From: Thauera sp.
GTDB lineage: Bacteria > Pseudomonadota > Gammaproteobacteria > Burkholderiales > Rhodocyclaceae
Reading direction: 5' to 3'
Assembly: GCA_003446655.1 (NCBI GenBank)
Contig: DMCZ01000128.1
Coordinates: forward strand, 1 to 7,646
Length of the DNA: 7,646 nucleotides
The position numbers were made by a program, and so were the translations under genes. Below the pieces are notes generated by a model. The model was not told where the DNA came from and made no database searches. It saw only the letters and a program-made list of their open reading frames with translations. Shown here in pieces: positions 1 to 6,085 of the stretch (positions are counted from its first letter, which is position 1; each line of letters begins with the position of its first letter).

Positions 1-299
1 TCGACGCCACCGTGTGCTGGCTGTCCGAGACCCCGCTGTCGCCCGCACGCACCTACCTCGTCCGCCACACGACTCGCGAGGTCAAGGCCAAGGTCGCGAA
101 GATCGATTACCGGCTGGATGTGAACACGCTCGAGCACGAAGCCACCACCGGCCTGGCGATGAACGACATCGCACGCGTCACGCTCAAGCTCGCCCAGCCG
201 ATCGTCGCCGACCGCTATGCGGACAACCGGGCGACCGGCGCCTTCATCATCATCGACGAGAGCACCAACAACACGGTGGGCGCGGGGATGTTCGGCTGA
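1..299 (+). CDS. cysN: Sulfate adenylyltransferase subunit 1, C-terminal fragment (5' end outside window)
   Basis: This is the 3' end of a CysN gene. The reading frame is open from base 3 (Asp-Ala-Thr-Val-Cys-Trp-Leu) to the TGA at 297-299, which leaves about 98 residues. CysN is the GTPase subunit of ATP sulfurylase. With CysD it converts sulfate and ATP to adenosine phosphosulfate in the cytoplasm, the first step of assimilatory sulfate reduction. The fragment covers the C-terminal beta-barrel after the GTPase domain. Recognisable parts are the stretch YLVRHTTREVKAKV, the segment with LAMNDIARV, and the family-typical ending around FIIIDESTNNTVGAGMFG. The GTPase motifs lie upstream of the window and cannot be checked. 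A fused APS kinase (CysNC type) is excluded, because the protein stops here. The strong terminator directly downstream shows that it is the last gene of its transcript. The family call is from memory of conserved residues. Confidence 0.93.
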   Translation, partial: DATVCWLSETPLSPARTYLVRHTTREVKAKVAKIDYRLDVNTLEHEATTGLAMNDIARVTLKLAQPIVADRYADNRATGAFIIIDESTNNTVGAGMFG

Positions 300-321
300 G
301 CATCCGGTCGGACGATCCGCT

Positions 322-350
322 TTGCGCACCGTTGCGGCGCTGCCGATAAT
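322..350 (+). promoter_or_regulatory. Candidate sigma-70 promoter for hslR, embedded in the cysN terminator
   Basis: The sequence TTGCGC (322-327) is separated by 17 bp from GATAAT (345-350). The -10 matches the consensus at five of six positions and the -35 at three of six. The -10 hexamer lies across the top of the terminator stem and loop. A start site near 357 would give a 5' leader of about 27 nt before the hslR ATG. The match is visual and the -35 is weak, so this is a candidate only. No other promoter-like pair stands out between the cysN stop and hslR. Confidence 0.4.
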
Positions 351-371
351 GTCGGCAGCGCCGCCTTCTTT
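334..371 (+). terminator. Rho-independent terminator after cysN
   Basis: A perfect 13-bp stem pairs 334-346 with 352-364 around a 5-nt loop (347-351, TAATG). It is followed at once by the pyrimidine/T-rich tract CTTCTTT (365-371). It starts 35 nt after the cysN stop codon. This is the usual intrinsic-terminator layout and should end the sulfate-assimilation transcript. The hslR start codon lies only 12 nt beyond the T tract, so read-through from cysN would be the only way to co-transcribe the two. Confidence 0.88.
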
Positions 372-383
372 CCGTCCGCCCAT

Positions 384-788
384 ATGTCCCAAGCCACGAC
401 CTCAGCCGACACTTCCCGCACCCGCCTCGACAAATGGCTGTGGGCCGCGCGCTTCTTCAAGCACCGCACCGGCGCCACCGAGGCGGTCGAGGGCGGCAAG
501 GTCAAGCTCAACGGCACGGCGGTAAAGCCGGCACGCGAGGTGAAGGCGGGCGACCGGCTCGACATCACCATCGGCGAGGACACGCGCACGGTGATCGTGC
601 GCGCGATCGCCGACAAGCGCGGCTCGGCCACGGTGGCGCAGACGCTCTATGAGGAAACCGCCGAAAGCATCGAGGCGCGCGAACACGCCCGCGAGCTGCG
701 CAAGTTCGCCGCGACGCCCGGCGCCGACCTGCACGGCCGGCCGACCAAGCGCGATCGCCGGCGAATGGACCGCTTCGGGGGCTACTGA
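384..788 (+). CDS. hslR: Hsp15 / S4-domain ribosome-associated RNA-binding protein
   Basis: The product has 134 residues, about the length of E. coli Hsp15. The S4 RNA-binding domain occupies roughly residues 13-70: it opens with TRLDKWLWAARFFKHRT, continues with a GGKVKLNG turn, and ends with KPAREVKAGDRLDI. The C-terminal tail is very basic (GRPTKRDRRRMDRF), typical of the family, and probably contacts rRNA. In E. coli, Hsp15 binds 50S subunits that still carry a nascent chain after premature dissociation and helps recycle them. A cytoplasmic, heat-inducible role is known for the family and is not visible here. The ATG at 384 is the only start that leaves the S4 domain whole with a short leader. 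No Shine-Dalgarno sequence precedes it (CCGTCCGCCCAT), which is unusual for this window. The gene stands alone between the cysN terminator and the NfeD operon. Confidence 0.93.
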   Translation: MSQATTSADTSRTRLDKWLWAARFFKHRTGATEAVEGGKVKLNGTAVKPAREVKAGDRLDITIGEDTRTVIVRAIADKRGSATVAQTLYEETAESIEAREHARELRKFAATPGADLHGRPTKRDRRRMDRFGGY

Positions 789-862
789 AGCGCAAGCCGA
801 GCATCGGCGCGCACACCGGTACGACGAACCTGCCGTCACCGGGCAACAGAAAATCAGCCGCC

Positions 863-890
863 TCGAGAACTCGGACGCAGCTTCTACACT
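863..890 (+). promoter_or_regulatory. Weak candidate promoter for the nfeD-slipin operon
   Basis: The 155-bp gap between hslR and nfeD has no terminator-like hairpin with a T tract. The best sigma-70-like pair is TCGAGA (863-868) and TACACT (885-890) with a 16-bp spacer, each matching four of six consensus positions. A start near 897 would leave a leader of about 47 nt. In GC-rich DNA such matches arise by chance, so read-through from hslR is equally possible. Confidence 0.22.
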
Positions 891-943
891 CCGACTGAAG
901 AGTCGCGGGCCACCCGCCCGCCGGCCACCATGGAGAGACTGGA

Positions 944-2503
944 ATGCCCGCTCTTCACCCCTCGGCACTGCGCAGAACGCTGTCATGGGCGTTTGCCCTG
1001 ATCGGCCTGTTGCTTTTCATCGTTGCCCCGAACGCGGGCTCGAGCGCGTCGGGCGTGCTGGTGCTCAAGGTGGACGGCGCCATCGGCCCGGCCAGCGCCG
1101 ACTTCATCCACAAGGGCCTCACGCGCGCCGCTGCCAGTGGCGCGCAACTGGTGGTGATCGAGCTCGACACCCCGGGCGGGCTCGACACCTCGATGCGCGC
1201 GATCATCAAGGAGATCCTCGCCTCGCCGGTGCCGGTGGCCACCTTCGTCGCGCCCGAGGGCGCGCGCGCGGCGAGCGCCGGCACCTACATCCTGTACGCC
1301 AGCCACATCGCCGCGATGGCGCCGGCCACCAATCTGGGCGCGGCCACGCCGGTCGCGATCGGCATCGGCGGCGCGCAACCTGGCAAGACCGCGCCGCGCG
1401 AGGACGCCCCGGCGCAACATGACAAGCCCGCCGCCACCGATGACGCCAGCACCGACAGCGCCGCATCGGGCGACACGCGCCCGGCCCCTTCGTCCGCCCG
1501 CAGCGAGGCTGCCCAGCGCCCGCAGGCACCTGCCCCCACCGACGCCATGGCCGCCAAGTCCATGTCCGATGCCACCGCCTACATCCGCAGCCTCGCCCAG
1601 TTGCGCGGGCGCGACGTCGATTTCGCCGAACGCGCGGTGCGCGAGGCCGCCAGTCTGTCCGCCGAGGAGGCGCTCGCCAGGGGCGTGATCGAGTTCATCG
1701 CCATCGACACCGCCGCCCTGCTGAAGCAGCTCGACGGCCGCGAAATCGCTGTGCTCGATGGGACGCGCACGCTCGCCACCGCCGGCATCGCCATCGAGCG
1801 CCTGGAGCCCGACTGGCGCAACCGCATCCTCGCCGCGCTCGCCAACCCGCAGGTGGCGCTGATCCTGATGATGATCGGCATCTACGGCCTGTTCTTCGAA
1901 TTCACCTCGCCCGGCTTCGGCGTGCCCGGCGTGGCGGGCGCGATCTCACTGCTGGTGGCGCTCTATGCCTTCCAGCTGCTGCCGGTGAACTGGGCGGGCG
2001 TGCTGCTGCTGGCGGTGGGTGCCGGGCTGATGCTGGCCGAGGCCTTCCTGCCCAGCTTCGGCGTGCTCGGCGTGGGCGGCATCATCGCCTTCGTGGTCGG
2101 CGGGCTGTTCCTGATGGATGCGGACGTGCCCGGCTTCGGCATCCCGCTCGCGCTCATCGTCGGCATGGCGCTCGCCAGCGCGGCCATCATCATCGCCATC
2201 GGCAGCTTTGCCGCGCGCAGCCTGGGCCGCCCGGTGGTGAGCGGCAGCGAGGAGATGCTCGGCGCCCTCGGCGTGGTCGAGCGCGCGGCCGACGGCGGCG
2301 GCTGGTGGATCGCAATCCATGGCGAGCACTGGCGCGCGCGCAGCTCAGTGGCGCTGACTGCAGGCCAGCCTGTGCGCGTGACCGGCATGGCGGGGCTCAC
2401 GCTCGAGGTCGCGCCGCACAACCCGGCAGGCAGTGCGCCGGCCACGCCTGACCCACCCCAGTCACCTCATTCCCCTCACCTCACCCCCGGGAGCGCACCA
2501 TGA
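944..2503 (+). CDS. NfeD-family membrane-bound ClpP-class serine protease
   Basis: The product has 519 residues. An N-terminal signal or membrane segment lies at about 10-30. A ClpP/crotonase-like protease domain follows (about 37-265), with the oxyanion-type motif ELDTPGG (73-79), nucleophile Ser111 in ARAASAGTYI, and the probable general base Lys205 in AAKSMSDATAYI. The family signature LRGRDVDFAERAVREA follows at 220-235. Five membrane segments lie at about 300-320, 326-346, 350-369, 372-391 and 398-421. A C-terminal NfeD OB-fold domain (about 433-490) is followed by a proline-rich tail. In the archaeal homologue PH1510 a Ser-Lys dyad cleaves the C-terminus of the partner stomatin, so a similar role here is inference. 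Residues about 143-203 are an Ala/Pro/Asp-rich insertion between the two dyad residues. The start is supported by GGAGAG at 932-937, 6 nt before the ATG. The stop overlaps the slipin start (ATGA), indicating translational coupling. Confidence 0.92.
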   Translation: MPALHPSALRRTLSWAFALIGLLLFIVAPNAGSSASGVLVLKVDGAIGPASADFIHKGLTRAAASGAQLVVIELDTPGGLDTSMRAIIKEILASPVPVATFVAPEGARAASAGTYILYASHIAAMAPATNLGAATPVAIGIGGAQPGKTAPREDAPAQHDKPAATDDASTDSAASGDTRPAPSSARSEAAQRPQAPAPTDAMAAKSMSDATAYIRSLAQLRGRDVDFAERAVREAASLSAEEALARGVIEFIAIDTAALLKQLDGREIAVLDGTRTLATAGIAIERLEPDWRNRILAALANPQVALILMMIGIYGLFFEFTSPGFGVPGVAGAISLLVALYAFQLLPVNWAGVLLLAVGAGLMLAEAFLPSFGVLGVGGIIAFVVGGLFLMDADVPGFGIPLALIVGMALASAAIIIAIGSFAARSLGRPVVSGSEEMLGALGVVERAADGGGWWIAIHGEHWRARSSVALTAGQPVRVTGMAGLTLEVAPHNPAGSAPATPDPPQSPHSPHLTPGSAP

Positions 2504-3273
2504 TCCTCGACCTCCAGTTCGGGCTCGCCCCCCTCTTCCTGCTGCTGATCTTCCTCGTCGTCGCCTCGATCAAGATCCTGCGCGAGTACGAGCGCGGCGT
2601 CATCTTCCTGCTCGGGCGCTTCTGGAAGGTCAAGGGCCCCGGCCTCGTGATCGTGATCCCCGGCATCCAGCAGATGGTCAAGGTAGACCTGCGCGTGGTG
2701 ACCATGGACGTGCCGCCGCAGGACGTGATCTCCAAGGACAACGTCTCGGTGAAGGTGAATGCGGTGGTCTATTTCCGCGTCGTCGATCCGCAGAAGGCGA
2801 TCATCCAGGTCGAGAACTACCTGATGGCCACCAGCCAGCTCGCCCAGACCACGCTGCGCGCGGTGCTCGGCAAGCACGAGCTCGACGAGATGCTGGCCGA
2901 GCGCGAGAAGCTCAACCTCGACGTGCAGCAGATCCTCGACACCCAGACCGACGCCTGGGGCATCAAGGTGGCCAACGTCGAGATCAAGCATGTGGACCTC
3001 AACGAAAGCATGGTGCGCGCCATCGCCCGTCAGGCCGAGGCCGAGCGCGAACGCCGCGCCAAGGTGATCCACGCCGAAGGCGAGAAGCAGGCCGCCGTCG
3101 CGCTGCTCGAGGCCGCGCAGATGCTGTCACAGGAACCGGCCGCGATGCAGCTACGCTACCTGCAGACGCTGACCCAGGTGGCGGGCGACAAGAGCTCGAC
3201 GCTGGTGTTTCCGGTGCCGGTGGATCTGCTCGGCAAGCTGATGGGGCAAAAGGAAACGCCGCCGCGGGCGTGA
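2500..3273 (+). CDS. Slipin / stomatin-like SPFH-domain membrane protein
   Basis: The product has 257 residues. A single N-terminal membrane anchor (about 11-27) leads into an SPFH/Band 7 domain (about 28-190). Stomatin-type landmarks include REYERGVIFLLGRF (28-41), GPGLVIVIPGI (46-56), the DVPPQDVISKDNVSVKVNAV stretch (70-89), and TTLRAVLGKHELDEML (117-132). A charged, Ala/Glu/Arg-rich helix (about 170-215) is the likely coiled coil for oligomerisation, and the hydrophobic end VFPVPVDLL (236-244) matches the region that NfeD proteases cut in the archaeal pair. Slipins form oligomeric rings or scaffolds in membranes and affect lipid microdomains and protein quality control. The gene overlaps nfeD by 4 nt and has GGGAG (2489-2493) 6 nt before its ATG, so the two are made together. 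The call is secure at family level, while the physiological role is not. E. coli QmcA is a relative, but its partner is a short NfeD. Confidence 0.93.
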   Translation: MILDLQFGLAPLFLLLIFLVVASIKILREYERGVIFLLGRFWKVKGPGLVIVIPGIQQMVKVDLRVVTMDVPPQDVISKDNVSVKVNAVVYFRVVDPQKAIIQVENYLMATSQLAQTTLRAVLGKHELDEMLAEREKLNLDVQQILDTQTDAWGIKVANVEIKHVDLNESMVRAIARQAEAERERRAKVIHAEGEKQAAVALLEAAQMLSQEPAAMQLRYLQTLTQVAGDKSSTLVFPVPVDLLGKLMGQKETPPRA

Positions 3274-3309
3274 ATGCCGGCGACGGCGCGAAGTGGAGCA
3301 ACTCTTCTG

Positions 3310-3346
3310 CGGGGACAGGGCGGCTTGAAATCGTGGTCTGTCCCCG
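3310..3346. repeat. REP-like hairpin between convergent genes
   Basis: A perfect 9-bp stem pairs CGGGGACAG (3310-3318) with CTGTCCCCG (3338-3346) around a 19-nt loop containing AAATCGTGGT. It lies in the 97-bp gap between the slipin stop and the end of the convergent PEP-CTERM gene. It could act as a bidirectional terminator, but neither side has a T tract. The words GGGGACAG and CGTGGTCTGTCCCC resemble dispersed intergenic palindromes that I recall from betaproteobacterial genomes carrying REP-associated transposases. That resemblance is from memory. Nothing else is recognisable in the gap. Confidence 0.5.
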
Positions 3347-3370
3347 GTTGAGGGCGCCGAGAGAGGGCGA

Positions 3371-4108
3371 TCAGCTAGCCGCGTTGCGCTTACGTGCCGC
3401 AGCCAGCCCGAAGAGGCCGATGCCCAACAAAGCCAAGGACGCGGGTTCCGGAACGCTCGTCTGCGAAAAGCGTTGCTCAAAGCCAGATAGCCCAGCGGAC
3501 TCACCCTCGACACCCGCCCACACAAGAATGTTCTTGGTCACCCAAACGGATTGCATCGGCGAAAAAGCGGCAAACGCGGAATCCACCGCCGAGGTGGATC
3601 CCTCCAATGAACTGAACTCGGTGCTGATGAAGTTCACCAGATCGCCTGCACCCTGCGCCGAACCAACAACCTCCCTGATGTAGGAACCTGCATCCACTGG
3701 GCCCTCGCCGTCACCCGTCCACCCCAGGCTAGCCCCACCGTGCTCCAGTGTCACCCCGCTGATCTTCATGTTTGGATTCAAGGAAGTGACCTTGAATCCA
3801 AACATGAGATCCACAAACGCATAGATTCCATCAGGGTCGTCAGTGAAGTCGACGCTCAATAACCCGTCAGAGATGTCGAAGCTCAAACCGTAGTCCTCAC
3901 CCTCCACCGCGATCGGCGTCACGTCGATCTTGCTGTAATCGAACTCTCGGCCATCGACTGACTCTGCCTGCAACACCTCCCAATTGTCGAACAGCTTGTC
4001 GCCGGCGGTAATGCTGCCGCCGAGAATCAGATCCGACAGCAACGCCGCCTGCGCACTACCTGCCATCGCACACGCCGCGATGCAGGCGGCAATGATTCGC
4101 TTCTTCAT
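3371..4108 (-). CDS. PEP-CTERM sorting-domain secreted protein
   Basis: The product has 245 residues and a full PEP-CTERM architecture. A signal peptide (MKKRIIAACIAACAMAGSAQA) is probably cleaved after residue 21. It is followed by a Ser/Gly/Asp-rich, probably beta-sheet body. The C-terminus consists of the motif VPEPASLAL (219-227), a hydrophobic segment to about 236, and the basic end ARKRNAAS. Such tails are recognised by exosortase (EpsH/XrtA), which processes proteins for release or attachment in EPS-producing Gram-negative bacteria. The exosortase is not in this window. The body has no enzyme motif I recognise, so a structural matrix or floc role is inference. The start is supported by AGGAGAG (4120-4114) 5 nt upstream of the ATG. 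Base composition differs from the neighbours: 48% GC over 3781-3900 by hand count, against about 63% over 2881-3000. The gene follows the 615-aa gene on the same strand after a hairpin, and it contains a striking inverted repeat. Confidence 0.93.
   Translation of the reverse strand: MKKRIIAACIAACAMAGSAQAALLSDLILGGSITAGDKLFDNWEVLQAESVDGREFDYSKIDVTPIAVEGEDYGLSFDISDGLLSVDFTDDPDGIYAFVDLMFGFKVTSLNPNMKISGVTLEHGGASLGWTGDGEGPVDAGSYIREVVGSAQGAGDLVNFISTEFSSLEGSTSAVDSAFAAFSPMQSVWVTKNILVWAGVEGESAGLSGFEQRFSQTSVPEPASLALLGIGLFGLAAARKRNAAS
3761..3811. repeat. Near-perfect 22-bp inverted repeat with 6-nt loop inside the PEP-CTERM gene
   Basis: Bases 3766-3783 pair perfectly with 3790-3807 (18 bp) around the 6-nt loop AAGTGA (3784-3789). 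The outer GATC at 3761-3764 pairs with GATC at 3808-3811 if T3765 is bulged, so 22 bp are paired in all. The arms encode residues Asp100-Ile116 of the PEP-CTERM protein in frame. A stem of this length should fold strongly in mRNA of either sense and could extrude in DNA. Nothing else in the window has comparable symmetry outside the terminators. Confidence 0.9.
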
Positions 4109-4131
4109 GATGTCTCTCCTAAGTCAAGGAT

Positions 4132-4161
4132 CGAAGCCCCCGGCCACGCCGGGGGCGTTCG
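4132..4161 (-). terminator. Strong hairpin between the 615-aa gene and the PEP-CTERM gene
   Basis: A perfect 9-bp GC stem pairs 4136-4144 (GCCCCCGGC) with 4148-4156 around a 3-nt loop. It extends by CGAA/TTCG (4132-4135 with 4158-4161) across a bulged G4157. On the minus strand it starts 8 nt after the stop of the 615-aa gene. The bases after it (minus-strand order TCCTTGACTTAGG) contain no U run, so termination may be partial or the hairpin may act as an RNA stabiliser. I see no separate promoter for the PEP-CTERM gene in the 61-bp gap. Confidence 0.6.
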
Positions 4162-4169
4162 TTCGGGAA

Positions 4170-6017
4170 TCACTGCAGCGCGCAATTCGGCCGCGTGCAT
4201 TGCGGGGTGCACACCTTCACGTCGTTCGGCGTGATCCGGCCGTCACCGTCGGCGTCACGCGGGTCACCCGGCTGCGCGGTCTGGTTGCGCGAGCGGCTGA
4301 TCAGCGACAGGTCGGCCTTGTCGATGTCGCCGTCGCGGTCCACGTCGCAGGTGCCTTGCGCCGGTCCCTGCACGGTCAGGTCGTACAGGATCGGCGAGTC
4401 GCCCGCGGCGTTGCCGTTGAGGCGGGCCTGGACCTGGATGAAGCGGCCGGCGACCATCGGGTCGGCGCCGTTCGCGACCGGCACATAGGGCTGGGCCGGC
4501 AGGCCGGCCTCGGTGTCCGCCGCCCGTGCCGACACCACTACGGCAGTGCCGTTGGGCGTCAGGTCGTTCCACAGCACCTTGCTCCAGTCCGTGCCCGCAG
4601 TCCCGCCGTCGAGGGTCACCGTCCACGTGCCGGTCGGGCTGGTCACCGTCCGCGCGGCAAGGCCGGTCGCATCGCTGTAGGTGTAGGGCATGTTACCGAC
4701 CGGGAAGGTGCCGAGCGGCGCACCGTCGGTGCCGCGGTACTTCTGGATGCGGCCCGCGCTGGTGAAGCCGATCTGCAGCACGTCGTTGTTGGCGTCGACC
4801 TGAATGCCCACGGAAGAGCTGCCACCGGATTGCAGCGGCTGCGTCCACAGAATCGTGGTGCCATCAGGGGCAACTTTACGAACTGTGGTCTGGCCGCCGA
4901 TGATGTTGCCGCCGCCATCGACCACGATGCCGGAAGTGCCGACACCACTCATGCCGGCCAATGCACCGCAGGATGTCGCGCCAGAAGACGGGTCGAACAC
5001 CCGATTGCCGCTTCCCAGATAAACCTTGCCATTACCAAGGCCGATACCGTAGTTGCTGCAGTTGCTGTAGGAGGAGACGATATAAGGCCCCGTGTCACTG
5101 GCGGTGTTGTCGATGCGTCCCAGTACGCTCCCAAGCGAAGCGCTCCACAGGGTGCCGTTGGCGTCGATCAGGCAGCCGTAGGGCGTCCACGAGCCGGCAT
5201 TGGGCTGGTTCGCTGTCGGCGTGGTGCTGACCGGCCCAGCGATTGTTACGCCATCGGACGAGCGCACCTTGTAGTAGGTCCGATCATTGAAGATACCGAC
5301 CCACAGGTTGCCGTCGGTGCCGATGCACATGGCTCGCCCGAGTCGCCCCGTTGAGATTAGCGGCGCCCCAATTCCGTCAGGTACGCGCTTGACCCAGGCA
5401 ATGCGCTCGTCCTGGATCTCGTTGTCATCAATGATGCCGTTGCCGTTGGTGTCGCCCATCGGCAGGATCTCGGCGCCCGAGATGATGCCGTCGTCGTTCA
5501 GATCAACCGAGGTGTCCATGACCCCGTTGCCATTACGGTCAACAAAACCCTCGGCGAGGATCTTGACGATCGTGCCGCCACTCGACGTACCCTGGCTGAA
5601 GTGGCGGTTCAGCACGTAGGCATTCCCGTGAATATCCACCGAAGTACGCGACGGAGCTGGACCGCTGTACGCGTTATTGAGGTGGTTGAAGTAACCAGGC
5701 TGCCCCGCCGGTCCGAACCAGGTGCGATAGCGCGCGACTTCCTTGTTGAGATTGGTGTCGAACTTCGACACCGTGTCCTCGCCGGCGTTGGCGATCCACG
5801 CCACCGGGAAGGTCGTGCCCACCGCATTGAGCTGCAGCTGATTGGCGACCACGGTGTAATTGACGCCATCGAGGATACCGAGCGCAAAGTCGGCATTGAC
5901 GGTGTAGATCTTGTCCGCCGCCGCGGCCTGCCCCGCGAGCGCGCCCATCAGCGCCAGGCTCAGCAGGCGCAGCGTCCGGCCCTTGGGCACGGGGTGCATC
6001 GAGTGTGTCTTTTTCAT
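4170..6017 (-). CDS. Secreted propeller-like protein with EF-hand/dockerin-type calcium motifs and a three-cysteine tail
   Basis: The product has 615 residues from the chosen ATG. The signal peptide is positively charged at the start, has the core LRLLSLALMGALAG (16-29), and is cleaved near AAAA (31-34). The body repeats motifs such as GNAYVLNR (131-138), DGNLWVGIF (235-243), NGTLWSASLG (287-296) and GGNIIGG (369-375), typical of NHL/SMP-30/PQQ-type beta-propellers. A calcium-loop insertion carries three EF-hand/thrombospondin-3-like loops: DRNGNGVMD (160-168), DLNDDGIISGAE (172-183) and DTNGNGIIDDNE (189-200). The C-terminus has a dockerin-like pair, DVDRDGDIDKADL (558-570) and DADGDGRITPNDV (588-600). 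It ends in Cys603, Cys607 and Cys612, with a further Cys557 before the first loop. There is no PEP-CTERM. No catalytic motif is recognised; ligand binding or a role as a structural surface protein is inferred. The gene begins 68 nt after the TolB-like gene ends. Confidence 0.8.
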   Translation of the reverse strand: MKKTHSMHPVPKGRTLRLLSLALMGALAGQAAAADKIYTVNADFALGILDGVNYTVVANQLQLNAVGTTFPVAWIANAGEDTVSKFDTNLNKEVARYRTWFGPAGQPGYFNHLNNAYSGPAPSRTSVDIHGNAYVLNRHFSQGTSSGGTIVKILAEGFVDRNGNGVMDTSVDLNDDGIISGAEILPMGDTNGNGIIDDNEIQDERIAWVKRVPDGIGAPLISTGRLGRAMCIGTDGNLWVGIFNDRTYYKVRSSDGVTIAGPVSTTPTANQPNAGSWTPYGCLIDANGTLWSASLGSVLGRIDNTASDTGPYIVSSYSNCSNYGIGLGNGKVYLGSGNRVFDPSSGATSCGALAGMSGVGTSGIVVDGGGNIIGGQTTVRKVAPDGTTILWTQPLQSGGSSSVGIQVDANNDVLQIGFTSAGRIQKYRGTDGAPLGTFPVGNMPYTYSDATGLAARTVTSPTGTWTVTLDGGTAGTDWSKVLWNDLTPNGTAVVVSARAADTEAGLPAQPYVPVANGADPMVAGRFIQVQARLNGNAAGDSPILYDLTVQGPAQGTCDVDRDGDIDKADLSLISRSRNQTAQPGDPRDADGDGRITPNDVKVCTPQCTRPNCALQ

Positions 6018-6026
6018 TTCCATCTG

Positions 6027-6032
6027 CTCCTT
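6027..6032 (-). promoter_or_regulatory. Ribosome binding site that sets the 615-aa gene's start
   Basis: On the minus strand AAGGAG (6032-6027) lies 9 nt before the ATG at 6017-6015 and only 3 nt before the in-frame ATG at 6023. The 6017 start gives a protein beginning MKKTHS with a normal signal peptide. The GTG at 6089, which overlaps the previous stop codon, has no such site and would put 24 extra residues before the signal peptide. Confidence 0.75.
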
Positions 6033-6085
6033 CAGGATCGGATGCAATTTCGTTTGGAAAAGCGTAAGTCCTGCTCGCTTGAAGC

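Noticed and set aside
2433..3683. 416-aa plus-strand frame over the slipin gene
   Set aside because: It is low-complexity Arg/Pro/Gly sequence out of frame with the clear SPFH protein and runs into the convergent gene.
3984..5354. Long plus-strand open frame opposite the 615-aa gene
   Set aside because: Its product is Arg/Ala/Val-rich without domains. The minus frame has a signal peptide, calcium motifs and a ribosome site, so this is a GC-rich shadow frame.
6041..6060. Sigma-54-like TTGCA (-12) element on the minus strand before the 615-aa gene
   Set aside because: The -24 position reads TCCAAACG instead of TGGCACG, so the essential GG is missing.
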